From: Bacillus horti
GTDB lineage: Bacteria > Bacillota > Bacilli > Caldalkalibacillales > JCM-10596
Direction: 5' to 3'
Assembly: GCF_030813115.1 (NCBI RefSeq)
Contig: NZ_JAUSTY010000010.1
Span: 108,850-172,849 of the forward strand
Length of the DNA stretch: 64,000 nucleotides
Shown piece by piece: positions 44,937 through 53,306 of this stretch. The position numbers were made by a program, and so were the translations under genes. The notes under the pieces were generated by a model that saw only the letters and a program-made list of their open reading frames with translations, ran no database searches and had not been told where the DNA came from. Position 1 is the first letter of the stretch. Each line of letters begins with the position of its first letter.

Positions 44937-46769
44937 CTATTTCAGCACGCCACTTAAACTTCCGCTTTTAGTAAATAACTGATCAATTCGTTTTTCAACA
45001 GCTTGGTCTAAAATAAGAGGTGGGGCATGGTGTGGCTTTGTTCTAGCATCTATAATAACATTGTCACAACCCCAATGTTTAAATGTAATGTCCTCGTTCA
45101 CCCCATAAATATCATGTGAAGGATTACTCCGGGTGAAGGTTGTCCATAGAAAATTATCTAACGTTTCACTGACAAAGGAGCTGTTGTCACATAGAACAAT
45201 TAGCGGACAGCTAGACATCTCTTCACGCATACTAATGGCATTTGTCAGCTCATGCATCTGCTTTTTTGCATCCGCATAGGTATTGAAAGCTGGACCTTCG
45301 ACAGCAACAATACCTGGGAGAACAAGCCGAGGATTGGTGTAATTCCGTAGCTCTTTAAGCTGTCCCGGAACCTCGGTACAGAGGTCACGCTTCTTGTCAC
45401 CACAAGCAGCAAATATGACTTTACTTCCCTGGTTCAGTCCCTGACCAGAATAATCTAATGTATCGATGGTCGTGTTCGTCTGAAAATGAATATCTCGCTT
45501 CAAATCGATACGCTCCAGTATGTATGAAAAGAGCTCAGATACTCTATGGGTGCTAAGGGGCTGCCCTTCTTCGGCGGCAATAAATAAATATTTGGCAAGG
45601 CTAAGTTGATTTGTACCAAGAATCCGGTTAGCAATCGTGAGCAACTCAGCTGGTTGTTTTACCTTAGTATATGGAGTATAGCGTTCGTAACCAATAGCAA
45701 GTAGCAAAGGATGTACCCCGGCAGCGTCAACGGCATGTACCTCTTTTACCCCTGGAATCTCCTGCTTTATAGCCGCACCTGTGAGCTCATGAATAAGTGC
45801 TCCAAACGTCGTATCTTCCTGCGGCGGTCGTCCAACGACTGTAAAGGGCCAGATTGCATTTTGTTTAGCATAGACTTTTCGGACTCGCATCATAGGAAAT
45901 GGATGGGTTAAGCTATAGTATCCAAGATGATCACCAAACGGTCCCTCAGGCTTCGTTTCGGAGGGGTGAATTTCTCCGGTAATGACAAAGTCGGCGTCTT
46001 GGCTTATGCAATATCCATCTGCATCATAGCCATACCTAAACCTTCTGCCCGCTAATAATCCAGCAAACAACATTTCACTCAATCCTTCGGGTAACGGCAT
46101 AACTGCTGATACGGTATGTGCAGGAGGTCCTCCAATAAAGATACTTACTTTAAGTGGTTCCCCATTACGATTGGCCTTATGCTGATGAATTCCGATACCC
46201 CGATGGATTTGATAATGCAAGCCGATTTCCTTGTTGGTTTCAAAATCATTACCTGTAAGTTGTACTCGGTACATCCCGAGGTTTGCTTTCATAATGCCTT
46301 TCTTATCAGGATCCTCACTATATACCTGTGGCAACGTAACGAAAGCCCCTCCGTCCATGGGCCAATGTTTAATTAATGGAAGATCAGTTATCTTGATTTC
46401 GTTGAAGCCTGATAAACCGTTCCCTCGTTTAAGCGGTAGAGCTTTTATTGCCGATGTAGCTTGGTGAATATGCCGAAAAGGATTCTTTAAAGCCTGCATT
46501 GGGTCATTACGTAAAGCGATGACATTCTGTGTTGAATCCCATGTCTTTCTAAAAATAAATTTGCCTCTCTCAAGTGTCCCGAACAAGTTTGAAACTGCCT
46601 GATAACGTGATCCTTTAACATTTTCGAATAAAAGAGCTGGACCCCCTGCCTCATAAACTCTCAGGTGAATGGCGGACATTTCAAGCAGAGGATCTACTTC
46701 TTCGCGTATTCGGACGAGCTGCCCATTCTGTTCTAAATCTTTTATGCAAGCTTCTAATGTTGTATAAAT
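44937..46769 (-). CDS. UbiD-family decarboxylase with a probable ATT start codon
   Basis: Prenyl-FMN-dependent reversible decarboxylase. Core motifs seen: GGPALLFENVKG, MYRVQLTG, IGIHQHKANRNGEPL, ETKPEGPFGDHLGYYS and the FTVVGRPPQEDTTFG segment. The first ATG (46679) would cut off the usual start. In-frame upstream codons read IYTTLEACIKDLEQNGQLVR and then IREEVDPLLE, exactly the conserved UbiD N-terminus, with no ATG, GTG or TTG. AAGGGAG lies nine bases before an ATT codon at 46769-46767, so ATT is proposed as start. The product is 610 residues. The substrate is unknown and no UbiX partner is nearby. Confidence 0.8.
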   Translation of the reverse strand: MYTTLEACIKDLEQNGQLVRIREEVDPLLEMSAIHLRVYEAGGPALLFENVKGSRYQAVSNLFGTLERGKFIFRKTWDSTQNVIALRNDPMQALKNPFRHIHQATSAIKALPLKRGNGLSGFNEIKITDLPLIKHWPMDGGAFVTLPQVYSEDPDKKGIMKANLGMYRVQLTGNDFETNKEIGLHYQIHRGIGIHQHKANRNGEPLKVSIFIGGPPAHTVSAVMPLPEGLSEMLFAGLLAGRRFRYGYDADGYCISQDADFVITGEIHPSETKPEGPFGDHLGYYSLTHPFPMMRVRKVYAKQNAIWPFTVVGRPPQEDTTFGALIHELTGAAIKQEIPGVKEVHAVDAAGVHPLLLAIGYERYTPYTKVKQPAELLTIANRILGTNQLSLAKYLFIAAEEGQPLSTHRVSELFSYILERIDLKRDIHFQTNTTIDTLDYSGQGLNQGSKVIFAACGDKKRDLCTEVPGQLKELRNYTNPRLVLPGIVAVEGPAFNTYADAKKQMHELTNAISMREEMSSCPLIVLCDNSSFVSETLDNFLWTTFTRSNPSHDIYGVNEDITFKHWGCDNVIIDARTKPHHAPPLILDQAVEKRIDQLFTKSGSLSGVLK

Positions 46770-46892
46770 CTTAAAACACTCCCTTCATCAGCTATCTCTA
46801 TATATTCAGTAGTGGTTTTAGTGAATAAATAAAATTCTATATTATCCCTTCCTCTATAGTACTGATATTTGAATAATATCTCAACTTAGTAA

Positions 46893-46946
46893 TTACTTAC
46901 GTAGACCTTTGGTTATTACTTACGTAGACCTTTGGTTATTACTTAC
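46893..46946 (+). repeat. 23-bp tandem repeat, 2.3 copies
   Basis: TTACTTACGTAGACCTTTGG plus TTA occurs at 46893-46915 and again at 46916-46938, followed by a partial TTACTTAC. It lies in the gap between the UbiD and rpsD genes. No function is suggested. Confidence 0.8.
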
Positions 46947-47032
46947 ATTATAACCTATAGTTGTTCCCAATAGGGAGGTTCTAATCGACCAAGTCAGGCG
47001 GAACAAGTGGATTCAACAAAGCAGAAAAAATA

Positions 47033-47075
47033 TAAAAACCCTAGAAGCCTTGTCATAAAGGCGTTTCTAGGGTTT
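47033..47075 (-). terminator. rpsD terminator (repeated sequence)
   Basis: AAAACCCTAGAA (47035-47046) pairs with TTCTAGGGTTT (47065-47075) and gives a T-run on the minus strand. Same sequence family as 44860-44902. Confidence 0.85.
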
Positions 47076-47104
47076 GAAATGTTGTTATCTACTAAGCACA
47101 GGGC

Positions 47105-47707
47105 TTAACGAGAGTAAAACTCAACGATAAGAGACTCAGTGATTTCAGCAGGTAGCTCACTGCGCTCAGGTGTGCGTGTAAATTTACCTTCTAAAGCATT
47201 ATCGTCAAAAGTTAGGTAATCTGGTAGGTAGTTGCGAGCTTCTAAGGCATCTTTAACTACGTCAAGATTTCTGCTCTTTTCACGAATTCCGATTACGTCA
47301 CCAAGCTTAACGCGGTATGAAGGAATGTCTACCTTTTTACCATTAACAGTAACGTGACCATGGTTAACTAATTGACGAGCCGCACGACGAGTACGACCTA
47401 AACCTAAACGATAAACTAAGTTATCTAAACGAGACTCTAAAAGGATTAGGAAGTTTTCACCGACGATCCCGCTCATTTTACCAGCATCATCAAAGATGCG
47501 ACGGAATTGACGCTCGTTAACTCCATACATATGACGAAGCTTTTGCTTCTCTTGAAGCTGAACACCATATTCGCTTAATTTTTTACGCTGAGTTGGGCCG
47601 TGTTGACCAGGAGCGTAAGGGCGTTTTGCTAATTCTTTACCAGTACCGCTTAGGGAGATACCTAAACGACGGCTTAATTTCCAAGTTGGTCCTGTATAAC
47701 GTGACAT
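47105..47707 (-). CDS. rpsD: 30S ribosomal protein S4
   Basis: A 200-residue primary rRNA-binding protein of the small subunit. The N-terminal [35 protein letters not shown] and the S4 RNA-binding domain ([30 protein letters not shown]) are complete. No zinc-binding Cys motif is present, so this is the Zn-independent type. It stands alone as in Bacillus, where S4 represses its own gene through the mRNA leader. AAGGAG is ten bases before the ATG. Confidence 0.97.
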   Translation of the reverse strand: MSRYTGPTWKLSRRLGISLSGTGKELAKRPYAPGQHGPTQRKKLSEYGVQLQEKQKLRHMYGVNERQFRRIFDDAGKMSGIVGENFLILLESRLDNLVYRLGLGRTRRAARQLVNHGHVTVNGKKVDIPSYRVKLGDVIGIREKSRNLDVVKDALEARNYLPDYLTFDDNALEGKFTRTPERSELPAEITESLIVEFYSR

Positions 47708-47719
47708 AGTACCATTTCT

Positions 47720-47915
47720 CCTTCCATTTTTAGAAAAATAAATGGAAAAATAACAGTGGTAATCTCCTGCATATGTCTATTTTGTTTTCACACATCCTCG
47801 CCCTGATAGCAGAGGGTTACGCGATGCACCTTTTTCTAAGATCAGCCGCGATCAAAAGGAACAAAATAGTGAGGGTCATATGAGTGTTCACCCTAGCTAT
47901 CTTCCGCATTATTCA
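47720..47915 (-). promoter_or_regulatory. rpsD leader, candidate S4 autoregulatory RNA
   Basis: About 200 nt of 5' leader lie between the promoter and rpsD. On the minus strand it is GC-richer than its surroundings and folds into several stems, for example CACTCATATGACCCTCACTATTTTG followed in shorter form by a CCCTCTGCTATCAGGGCGAGG hairpin region, and CCATTTATTTTTCTAAAAATGG next to the ribosome binding site. Long structured leaders of rpsD are known S4 targets in Firmicutes. The exact fold was not computed. Confidence 0.55.
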
Positions 47916-47923
47916 CAAATGAT

Positions 47924-47953
47924 ATTTTATCTCTTTTTTATAGTGAAAGTCAA
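47924..47953 (-). promoter_or_regulatory. rpsD promoter
   Basis: On the minus strand TTGACT (47953-47948), 18-bp spacer, TAAAAT (47929-47924), giving a 5' leader of about 210 nt. Confidence 0.65.
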
Positions 47954-48090
47954 GTTTATTTGTAATAAAAGCTGTTTGAAGGTCGTGATTTTCTCTTAGC
48001 ATGATAAAAGGGCGAGATAAAGCTGAAAGGAAAGCTTTAACCACCTCTAAATGTATTAAATCTATAAATGCTCTTACATTAATGTTTAGT

Positions 48091-48666
48091 TTAAGAGTTT
48101 GGCTGGTAAATGTCATGATCCACATAACGCTCACCATTCAACTCACTAATAACATTAATGGCTACCTTACCACCGTCACCGGCTGTAATGATCGCGTGAA
48201 CACTAACACCAGCAGCTGTACCTGCTGCCCAGACCCCATCAATATTTGTTCTGCCTTGCTCATCAACCTGAAGAACTGTCTTAATACGTGGTTCTGTTCC
48301 AGGCTTAGTAATAACACCTAATTGCTCGGCTAATGCTAGAGCGACTCCTGTTGATAAAATAACATGCTTTGCATCAAACTGTTTATTTTCTGATGTTGTA
48401 ATGGTAAACGTACCATCGCCATTTGTTTTAATCTCAGTAGCTTCTTCCTCAACTAAATCAGCACCAAGGCGTTGGAATTGTTTTATACCCGTTTCCACAA
48501 GCTCAGGTCCAGAAATTTCAGTAATACCGTAGTAGTTCTCAAACCAAGCTTTTTTGGTCATACCTTTATCATGGTCAACGACAAGTGTTTTTTTACCTGC
48601 TTTTGCTGTGAAAATGGCTGCGCTAGCACCTGCTGGTCCAGCTCCAATAATGGCTACGTCATACAT
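48091..48666 (-). CDS. Single-domain FAD flavoprotein related to thioredoxin reductase
   Basis: A 191-residue protein with the FAD-binding start YDVAIIGAGPAGASAAIFTAK and the terminal FAD motif NIDGVWAAGTAAGVSVHAI, in the order found in thioredoxin-reductase-like enzymes. Unlike them it lacks both the NADPH domain and the CxxC pair, so it is about 120 residues short, with the two FAD segments joined directly. Such short forms may get electrons from a partner protein. ATG 48666 is used since AAGGAGG lies nine bases before it. Confidence 0.75.
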   Translation of the reverse strand: MYDVAIIGAGPAGASAAIFTAKAGKKTLVVDHDKGMTKKAWFENYYGITEISGPELVETGIKQFQRLGADLVEEEATEIKTNGDGTFTITTSENKQFDAKHVILSTGVALALAEQLGVITKPGTEPRIKTVLQVDEQGRTNIDGVWAAGTAAGVSVHAIITAGDGGKVAINVISELNGERYVDHDIYQPNS

Positions 48667-48800
48667 GTGCAAATTCCTCCTTCATCATTGTTGAAGATCT
48701 TATCTTGTATTATTACCCATTTTCAATCCTTAATCAACATAAAAGTATAATAAGTATCTAGAATTTAGTTACTTATTTTAATGTAGAACTTAGAAGGGTA

Positions 48801-48830
48801 TTGAAGCTTCTATGAAGAATTTGGTATACT
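48801..48830 (+). promoter_or_regulatory. Promoter of the AtuA-like pair
   Basis: TTGAAG (48801-48806), 18-bp spacer, TATACT (48825-48830) with an upstream TGG that makes it an extended -10. Transcription should start near 48837, shortly before the cre-like site. Confidence 0.6.
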
Positions 48831-48873
48831 TTCATTATGAATGAGCGTTCAGTCGAATGGTAGTCTAAATAAA

Positions 48874-48887
48874 AGAAAGCGTTTTCA
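48874..48887 (+). promoter_or_regulatory. cre-like CcpA operator
   Basis: AGAAAGCGTTTTCA matches the consensus TGWNANCGNTNWCA at all defined positions but the first. It lies about 40 bases after the predicted transcription start, a position where CcpA blocks elongation. An imperfect dyad TGAATGAGCGTTCA at 48838-48851 may bind another regulator. Confidence 0.6.
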
Positions 48888-48904
48888 TTTTAAGGAGGAG
48901 AAGA

Positions 48905-50284
48905 ATGAAAAAGGTTCGAATTGGAGCAGGGCAAGGATTTTATGGGGATACGATCTATGGAGCACTCAATGTAGCTAAATACGGGGATGTGCAGTATATT
49001 TGCTTTGATTGTTTAGCTGAACTGACAATGGCTATTTTACAAAAAGATAAGCAAAAAGACCCTTCAAAAGGGTACACGAAAGACATCACTGTAACAGCAA
49101 AAAATCTTCTTCCTTATGTAAAGGAAAAAGGAATCAAGCTGATTACTAATGCAGGTGGTATAAATCCAGAAGCTGCTCGTGAAGAGGTGTTAAGAATTGC
49201 TCGAGAAATGGGTATAGAGGACTTAAAGGTAGGGATTGCAACGGGAGATAACATTTATCCTTTATTAGAGAGCTTTAAGCAAAAAGGCATATCCTTAGCT
49301 GACTATGATACTGGCGAAGCCTTCAATAAACCAAATGATGAGATTCTATTTGCAAGTGCTTATTTAGGAGCTTGGCCCATTGTTGAATGTTTGCAGCAAG
49401 GTGCGGATATTGTGATTACTGGACGCACAACGGATACAGCTCAGTTCCTAGCCCCGTTAATCCATGAGCTAGGCTGGGGAGAAGAGCAGTGGGATTTACT
49501 GGCTCAAGGTATTCTTTTAGGACATCTAATGGAATGCTCTGGTCAAGCTACTGGAGGAAATTTTAGTGGTGACTGGTGGAATGTTCCTGAATTAGAGAAG
49601 GTGGGATATCCGGTTGCAGAAGTCTATGAAGATGGCATGGCGTATTTAACCAAGCCAGATCATACAGGGGGAAGAGTTTCTGTGGATACATTAAAGGAAC
49701 AGTTTTTGTATGAGATCCACGATCCAAGTCATTACATCACTCCTGATGTTATCGCAGACTTTACAAATGTTCGATTTGAAGAAATAAAGGAGAATGTTGT
49801 TCAAATTAGCGGGGTGAAGGGAAAGCCTAAGCCGCCAACATTAAAAGCTATTATGGGCTATTCTAACGGATACATGGGTCAAGGAATGTTAGGTTATTCT
49901 TGGCCTGACGCATTGCAAAAGGCTCGAAAAGCAGATGAAATTGTAAGAAAGCAGATTGAGCTTTACGGTATAAAAGTAAATGACATTCATACCGAATTTG
50001 TGGGATACAACTCGATCCATGGGCCATTAGCTGAGCCGGTAGACGAAGAAAAGCTGAATGAAATCTATTTGCGGGTAGCGGTGCAAACAGATACGAAGGA
50101 GGAGGCTGCTCAGTTTGGTCGTCTATTTCCTCCATTAGCGTTAAACGGGCCACCTTTCGTTGGTGGACTAGCAAATCTATTTTCTGTCAGACAGCTGCTA
50201 GGTCTTTGGTCAGTTCTTATACCGCGTGAAGAAATTGAAGTAGGCGTGGTTACAAATGTGAAAGGGGTATCGACAAATGGCTGA
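48905..50284 (+). CDS. AtuA-type (DUF1446) protein, large subunit
   Basis: A 459-residue soluble protein of the acyclic-terpene-utilisation AtuA N-terminal family. Motifs: RIGAGQGFYGDTIYGALNVA, FDCLAELTMAILQ, ITNAGGINPEAA, IVITGRTTDTAQFLAPL and GHLMECSGQATGGNFSGDWW. Its biochemical role is unclear even in terpene degraders. In many bacteria the family is a fusion with a small ferredoxin-fold domain; here that domain is the next gene, overlapping by 8 bp. AAGGAGGAG precedes the ATG. CcpA control is likely through the cre-like site. Confidence 0.85.
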   Translation: MKKVRIGAGQGFYGDTIYGALNVAKYGDVQYICFDCLAELTMAILQKDKQKDPSKGYTKDITVTAKNLLPYVKEKGIKLITNAGGINPEAAREEVLRIAREMGIEDLKVGIATGDNIYPLLESFKQKGISLADYDTGEAFNKPNDEILFASAYLGAWPIVECLQQGADIVITGRTTDTAQFLAPLIHELGWGEEQWDLLAQGILLGHLMECSGQATGGNFSGDWWNVPELEKVGYPVAEVYEDGMAYLTKPDHTGGRVSVDTLKEQFLYEIHDPSHYITPDVIADFTNVRFEEIKENVVQISGVKGKPKPPTLKAIMGYSNGYMGQGMLGYSWPDALQKARKADEIVRKQIELYGIKVNDIHTEFVGYNSIHGPLAEPVDEEKLNEIYLRVAVQTDTKEEAAQFGRLFPPLALNGPPFVGGLANLFSVRQLLGLWSVLIPREEIEVGVVTNVKGVSTNG

Positions 50285-50636
50285 GATTCAATTGCGCTAT
50301 GTGGCTCAGGCACGTTCAGGAGATAAAGGGAATACATGCGACTTAGGATTGTTTGCAAAGACTGAGGAAATGTATAAAGTGTTCAAGGAGCAAGTGACGG
50401 TTCAGAGGGTTAAGGAGCACTTTAAAGGGATTGTAGAAGGAGATGTGTCTAGATATGAAGTAAAGTCCATTTATGGGCTAAAATTCGTACTTGAGCAAGC
50501 CCTAGGTGGGGGAGCGCCATCCTCATTACGTACAGACAATCTAGGAAAGTCCTTCGGTTCAAATTTATTACGAATGAGAATAGAGGTTCCAGATGAATTG
50601 TTAAATGAGCAACATTGTATAAAGCTACCACAGTGA
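50277..50636 (+). CDS. AtuA C-terminal-domain protein, small subunit
   Basis: A 119-residue protein corresponding to the C-terminal domain of AtuA. The conserved start LRYVAQARSGDKGNTCDLGL and late GGGAPSSLRTDNLGKSFG are those seen at the end of fused AtuA proteins. Overlap with the preceding gene (ATG inside its last codons) implies translational coupling and a complex of the two products. A terminator follows. Confidence 0.85.
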   Translation: MAEIQLRYVAQARSGDKGNTCDLGLFAKTEEMYKVFKEQVTVQRVKEHFKGIVEGDVSRYEVKSIYGLKFVLEQALGGGAPSSLRTDNLGKSFGSNLLRMRIEVPDELLNEQHCIKLPQ

Positions 50637-50731
50637 CTTCTACCTGAAGAAAAGAAGCTTAAACTAGATGGAATATTGGGTAGTTTTATAGTCAGTATTA
50701 AGAATGTATAGTCAAAATAATAAAACGAATA

Positions 50732-50762
50732 TGGGGCTCCACTTGGGGGTCCCACTTTTTTT
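50732..50762 (+). terminator. Terminator after the AtuA-like pair
   Basis: TGGGGC (50732-50737) pairs with GTCCCA (50749-50754), one G-U pair, then CTTTTTTT. Confidence 0.7.
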
Positions 50763-50872
50763 ACCTATCAAAATGAGCAACTTACTCAGTAAAGAAGTGG
50801 AGTTTATTGTATGCAAAATGGAAAGTAGTAGATACTAAAAGCAGAAGAAACGTTTAACAGAGGAGAAGGTTT

Positions 50873-51622
50873 ATGGAAAAATATCGAATTCTTCTATGCG
50901 TGGTTCTTTTGCTATTCAGCTGTTTTTCAGGTACTTATCAAAATCAAGTATTTGCTAAAACGAAACAAGAGTATGTAGAGCAAGGAGAAGTTATATGGGA
51001 GCTTCCTACAAAAGAAAAGCTAATCGCACTAACCTTTGATGATGGACCGCATGCCGTATATACACCTCAAATATTAGATTTGTTATTAGAATATGATGCC
51101 AAAGCAACTTTTTTTATTATTGGCTCTAGAATGAATCAGCACCAGGACATTGTTAGAAGACAGTTGGCTGAAGGCCATGAGCATGGCAATCATACATTTA
51201 ATCATGAAAGGTTCTCTAGATTGTCTAAGGAGCAAATATGGCAGGAGCTTAAGCTTACAGAGCAGGAATATCATAATTTGACTGGGCACCATCTTAACCC
51301 ATATTTCAGACCACCCGGTGGACGATACAATGAAAGAATCGTTGAAGCGGTAGTAGAGCGAGGCTATCAGGTAGTAATGTGGTCCTGGCATCAGGATTCA
51401 AGAGATTGGAGTAAGCCTGGCGTACAAAAAATTATTGATAATGTTTTAGGTGGTACGAGACCTGGAGATATTGTTTTATTCCACGATTCAGGAGGAAATC
51501 GTAAGCAGACTGTAGAAGCACTTAAGACTATCCTTCCTGCTTTAGTTCAGTCGGGATATCGGATGGTGACATTATCAGAGCTTATGCTTGTTAACCAATT
51601 AGGGACATCAGATTTAAAGTAA
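50873..51622 (+). CDS. Exported polysaccharide deacetylase (NodB domain)
   Basis: A 249-residue protein with a signal peptide (ILLCVVLLLFSCFSGTYQ, probable cut near residues 28-30). The NodB domain has all five motifs: TFDDGP, HGNHTFNH, YFRPPGGRYNE, DSRDWSKPG and a late VLFHDSGGNR. It should remove N-acetyl or similar groups from peptidoglycan or another cell-wall glycan outside the membrane. The LIALTFDDGPHAVYTPQILD start resembles Bacillus PdaA/YlxY-type enzymes. AGAGGAGA precedes the ATG; a methyltransferase gene follows. Confidence 0.9.
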   Translation: MEKYRILLCVVLLLFSCFSGTYQNQVFAKTKQEYVEQGEVIWELPTKEKLIALTFDDGPHAVYTPQILDLLLEYDAKATFFIIGSRMNQHQDIVRRQLAEGHEHGNHTFNHERFSRLSKEQIWQELKLTEQEYHNLTGHHLNPYFRPPGGRYNERIVEAVVERGYQVVMWSWHQDSRDWSKPGVQKIIDNVLGGTRPGDIVLFHDSGGNRKQTVEALKTILPALVQSGYRMVTLSELMLVNQLGTSDLK

Positions 51623-51753
51623 GGGACACATTTGTGGAAGTGCGTAACTGAAGATGGTAGTATTTTTAAAAAGGTAATAAAGTAACATCAAGAATATACG
51701 TTGGGCATCAGGACACTATCACAATAGTTTGTACGTATAAAGGGGAAATTGTG

Positions 51754-52419
51754 ATGAATGAGAAGGAAAAGGATTTTAATCCGCTTTTCAATGAGTGGGC
51801 TTCCTCCTACGATCAAACGGTAGAGGATAAGGACGGGGAATACAATGAAGTATTTGAAAACTATGCAGACATTTTAGCCCAAATCGTTGGCCATCTCCCA
51901 CAGCAGGCAGGTCGAGTTCTAGAATTTGGTGTAGGAACCGGAAATCTTACTCAGCAGCTAGTACACAAGGGCCACACTGTTATTGGAGTAGAGCCATCGG
52001 TAGAAATGCGTAAAGTTGTACAGCAAAAAGGTATCGAAGTAGATCTGCGCGAGGGACATTTTTTGGATATCCCTATGCAAGAGGAGGAAAAGGTAGATGC
52101 TATTGTAAGCTCCTACGCTTTTCATCATCTAACCTTAAGGGAAAAACAAAGGGCTCTAGAAAGTTTGAAAAAATATATGCAGGCCCACACTCTCATTATT
52201 TTTGCTGATACTTCATTTGAGGATGAAGGTAAAAAGCTAGAGATTATGGAGAGAGCGGAGCGGCAAGGGAAACCTAATCTGCTGGAAGATCTTAAAACAG
52301 AGTTTTATGAAACGATTGAGGATTTGGAAGAAATATATAAGGCTTCAGGCTTTGACGTGGACTTTGAACAAAAAAACCGGTACGTTTGGATTAGTGTGGC
52401 GAAATTATCTGAGAAGTAA
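51754..52419 (+). CDS. YrrT-like SAM-dependent methyltransferase
   Basis: Class I methyltransferase of 221 residues. It has motif I VLEFGVGTGNLTQQL, the acidic strand GVEPSVEMRK, DAIVSSYAFHHLT (motif III-like) and YVWISVAK as last strand. The opening FNPLFNEWASSYDQTV is close to the Bacillus YrrT family, where it is found in the AdoMet-recycling operon with mtnN. Here it is far from mtnN (32987). Start ATG 51754 (a GTG at 51751 is also possible) after GGGGA. A terminator follows. Confidence 0.85.
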   Translation: MNEKEKDFNPLFNEWASSYDQTVEDKDGEYNEVFENYADILAQIVGHLPQQAGRVLEFGVGTGNLTQQLVHKGHTVIGVEPSVEMRKVVQQKGIEVDLREGHFLDIPMQEEEKVDAIVSSYAFHHLTLREKQRALESLKKYMQAHTLIIFADTSFEDEGKKLEIMERAERQGKPNLLEDLKTEFYETIEDLEEIYKASGFDVDFEQKNRYVWISVAKLSEK

Positions 52420-52434
52420 AGGAAGAATGGTTTC

Positions 52435-52470
52435 TTGCAAGCAGTAGCTTTAACTCTGCTTGCTTTTTTG
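52435..52470 (+). terminator. Terminator after the methyltransferase
   Basis: GCAAGCAG (52437-52444) pairs with CTGCTTGC (52456-52463), then six T. Confidence 0.85.
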
Positions 52471-52582
52471 TGTTTCTAGTTTGTATATTGAAATGAAGAT
52501 TTATCTTATTAGTTAAAAGGTAGCCGTAATGATTGAAAAAGCTTAATATAAAACTGTCAACTTAGAGAAGCGATTAGTTAAA

Positions 52583-52735
52583 GAAAAAAGGAAAGTGAAA
52601 AAGAACAGGGAAACATAAATGAAGGAAGAGAGAAAGAAACAGTGAAAGAGAGAAAAAGATAAAGAAAGAGAAAAAGTAAGAAATAAGGAAAGAGAAATAG
52701 TAAGAAATAAGGAAAGAGAAGCCAAGGAGTGAGAT
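52583..52735 (+). repeat. Purine-only tract with short tandem repeats before the nos remnant
   Basis: About 150 bases are almost pure A and G on the plus strand, with GAAAGAGA-type units and two copies of a 24-bp segment AGTAAGAAATAAGGAAAGAG near 52675-52722. It carries no credible gene; the opposite-strand frame through it is low-complexity Ser/Leu/Phe. It lies where the promoter of the nitric oxide synthase gene would be. Confidence 0.75.
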
Positions 52736-52753
52736 TTTTTAGAGAAGCTAGAC

Positions 52754-53201
52754 ATGGAAATCTATCAACAAGCGAAAGAATTTATTACTAAATGCTACAC
52801 AGAAATAAAACAAGTAGAGAAAATAGAGAGCAGGCTCATAGAAATAGAGAATGAGCTCAAGGAAAGTGGTCATTATGAGCATACAGCCATAGAGCTTGAG
52901 CACGGAGCAAAGATGGCTTGGAGAAATAGTAATAAGTGTATCGGAAGATTGTTCTGGTCCTCCCTAAGGGTGATTGATGCTAGAGAAAAAACGTCTGAGG
53001 AAGAGGTTTATCAGGCGATAAAGGAGCATATTAAGTTCGCTACAAACGATGGGAGGATCATTCCTACCATTACCATTTTTGCTCCAAAGGTACAGGGCAA
53101 TCAGCAGTTCCGTCTATGGAACCATCAGTTAATCCGTTACGCAGGTTATGAGCAATGAATTAAAGAAGCCTAATTACTTTTATCAAGAACAACCGTATTA
53201 G
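52754..53201 (+). pseudogene. nos: Nitric oxide synthase oxygenase, internally deleted
   Basis: Residues 1-133 of the first frame match the N-terminal third of bacterial NOS: TAIELEHGAKMAWRNSNKCI with the haem-ligand Cys, IGRLFWSSLRVID, GRIIPTITIFAPKVQGNQQF and WNHQLIRYAGYE. It then stops at 53156-53158. In the +1 frame, immediately after, comes NELKKPNYFYQEQPY and a stop (53199-53201), which matches the extreme C-terminus of Bacillus NOS (about 360 residues). So about 210 codons, including the arginine and pterin sites, were removed and the join is out of frame. It cannot make nitric oxide. Confidence 0.85.
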
Positions 53202-53306
53202 ATAATAAAGGAAAAACAACAAAGCTAAGCGAATCCTATATTAATAGCAAAGGATTGAATAGAAAAAAATAGATTACTGCAGTACAGGATACAAGGAGGA
53301 TCACCA

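Noticed and set aside
52543..52755. Minus-strand frame rich in Ser, Leu and Phe
   Set aside because: Artefact of the purine-only tract, whose complement encodes only a few residue types.
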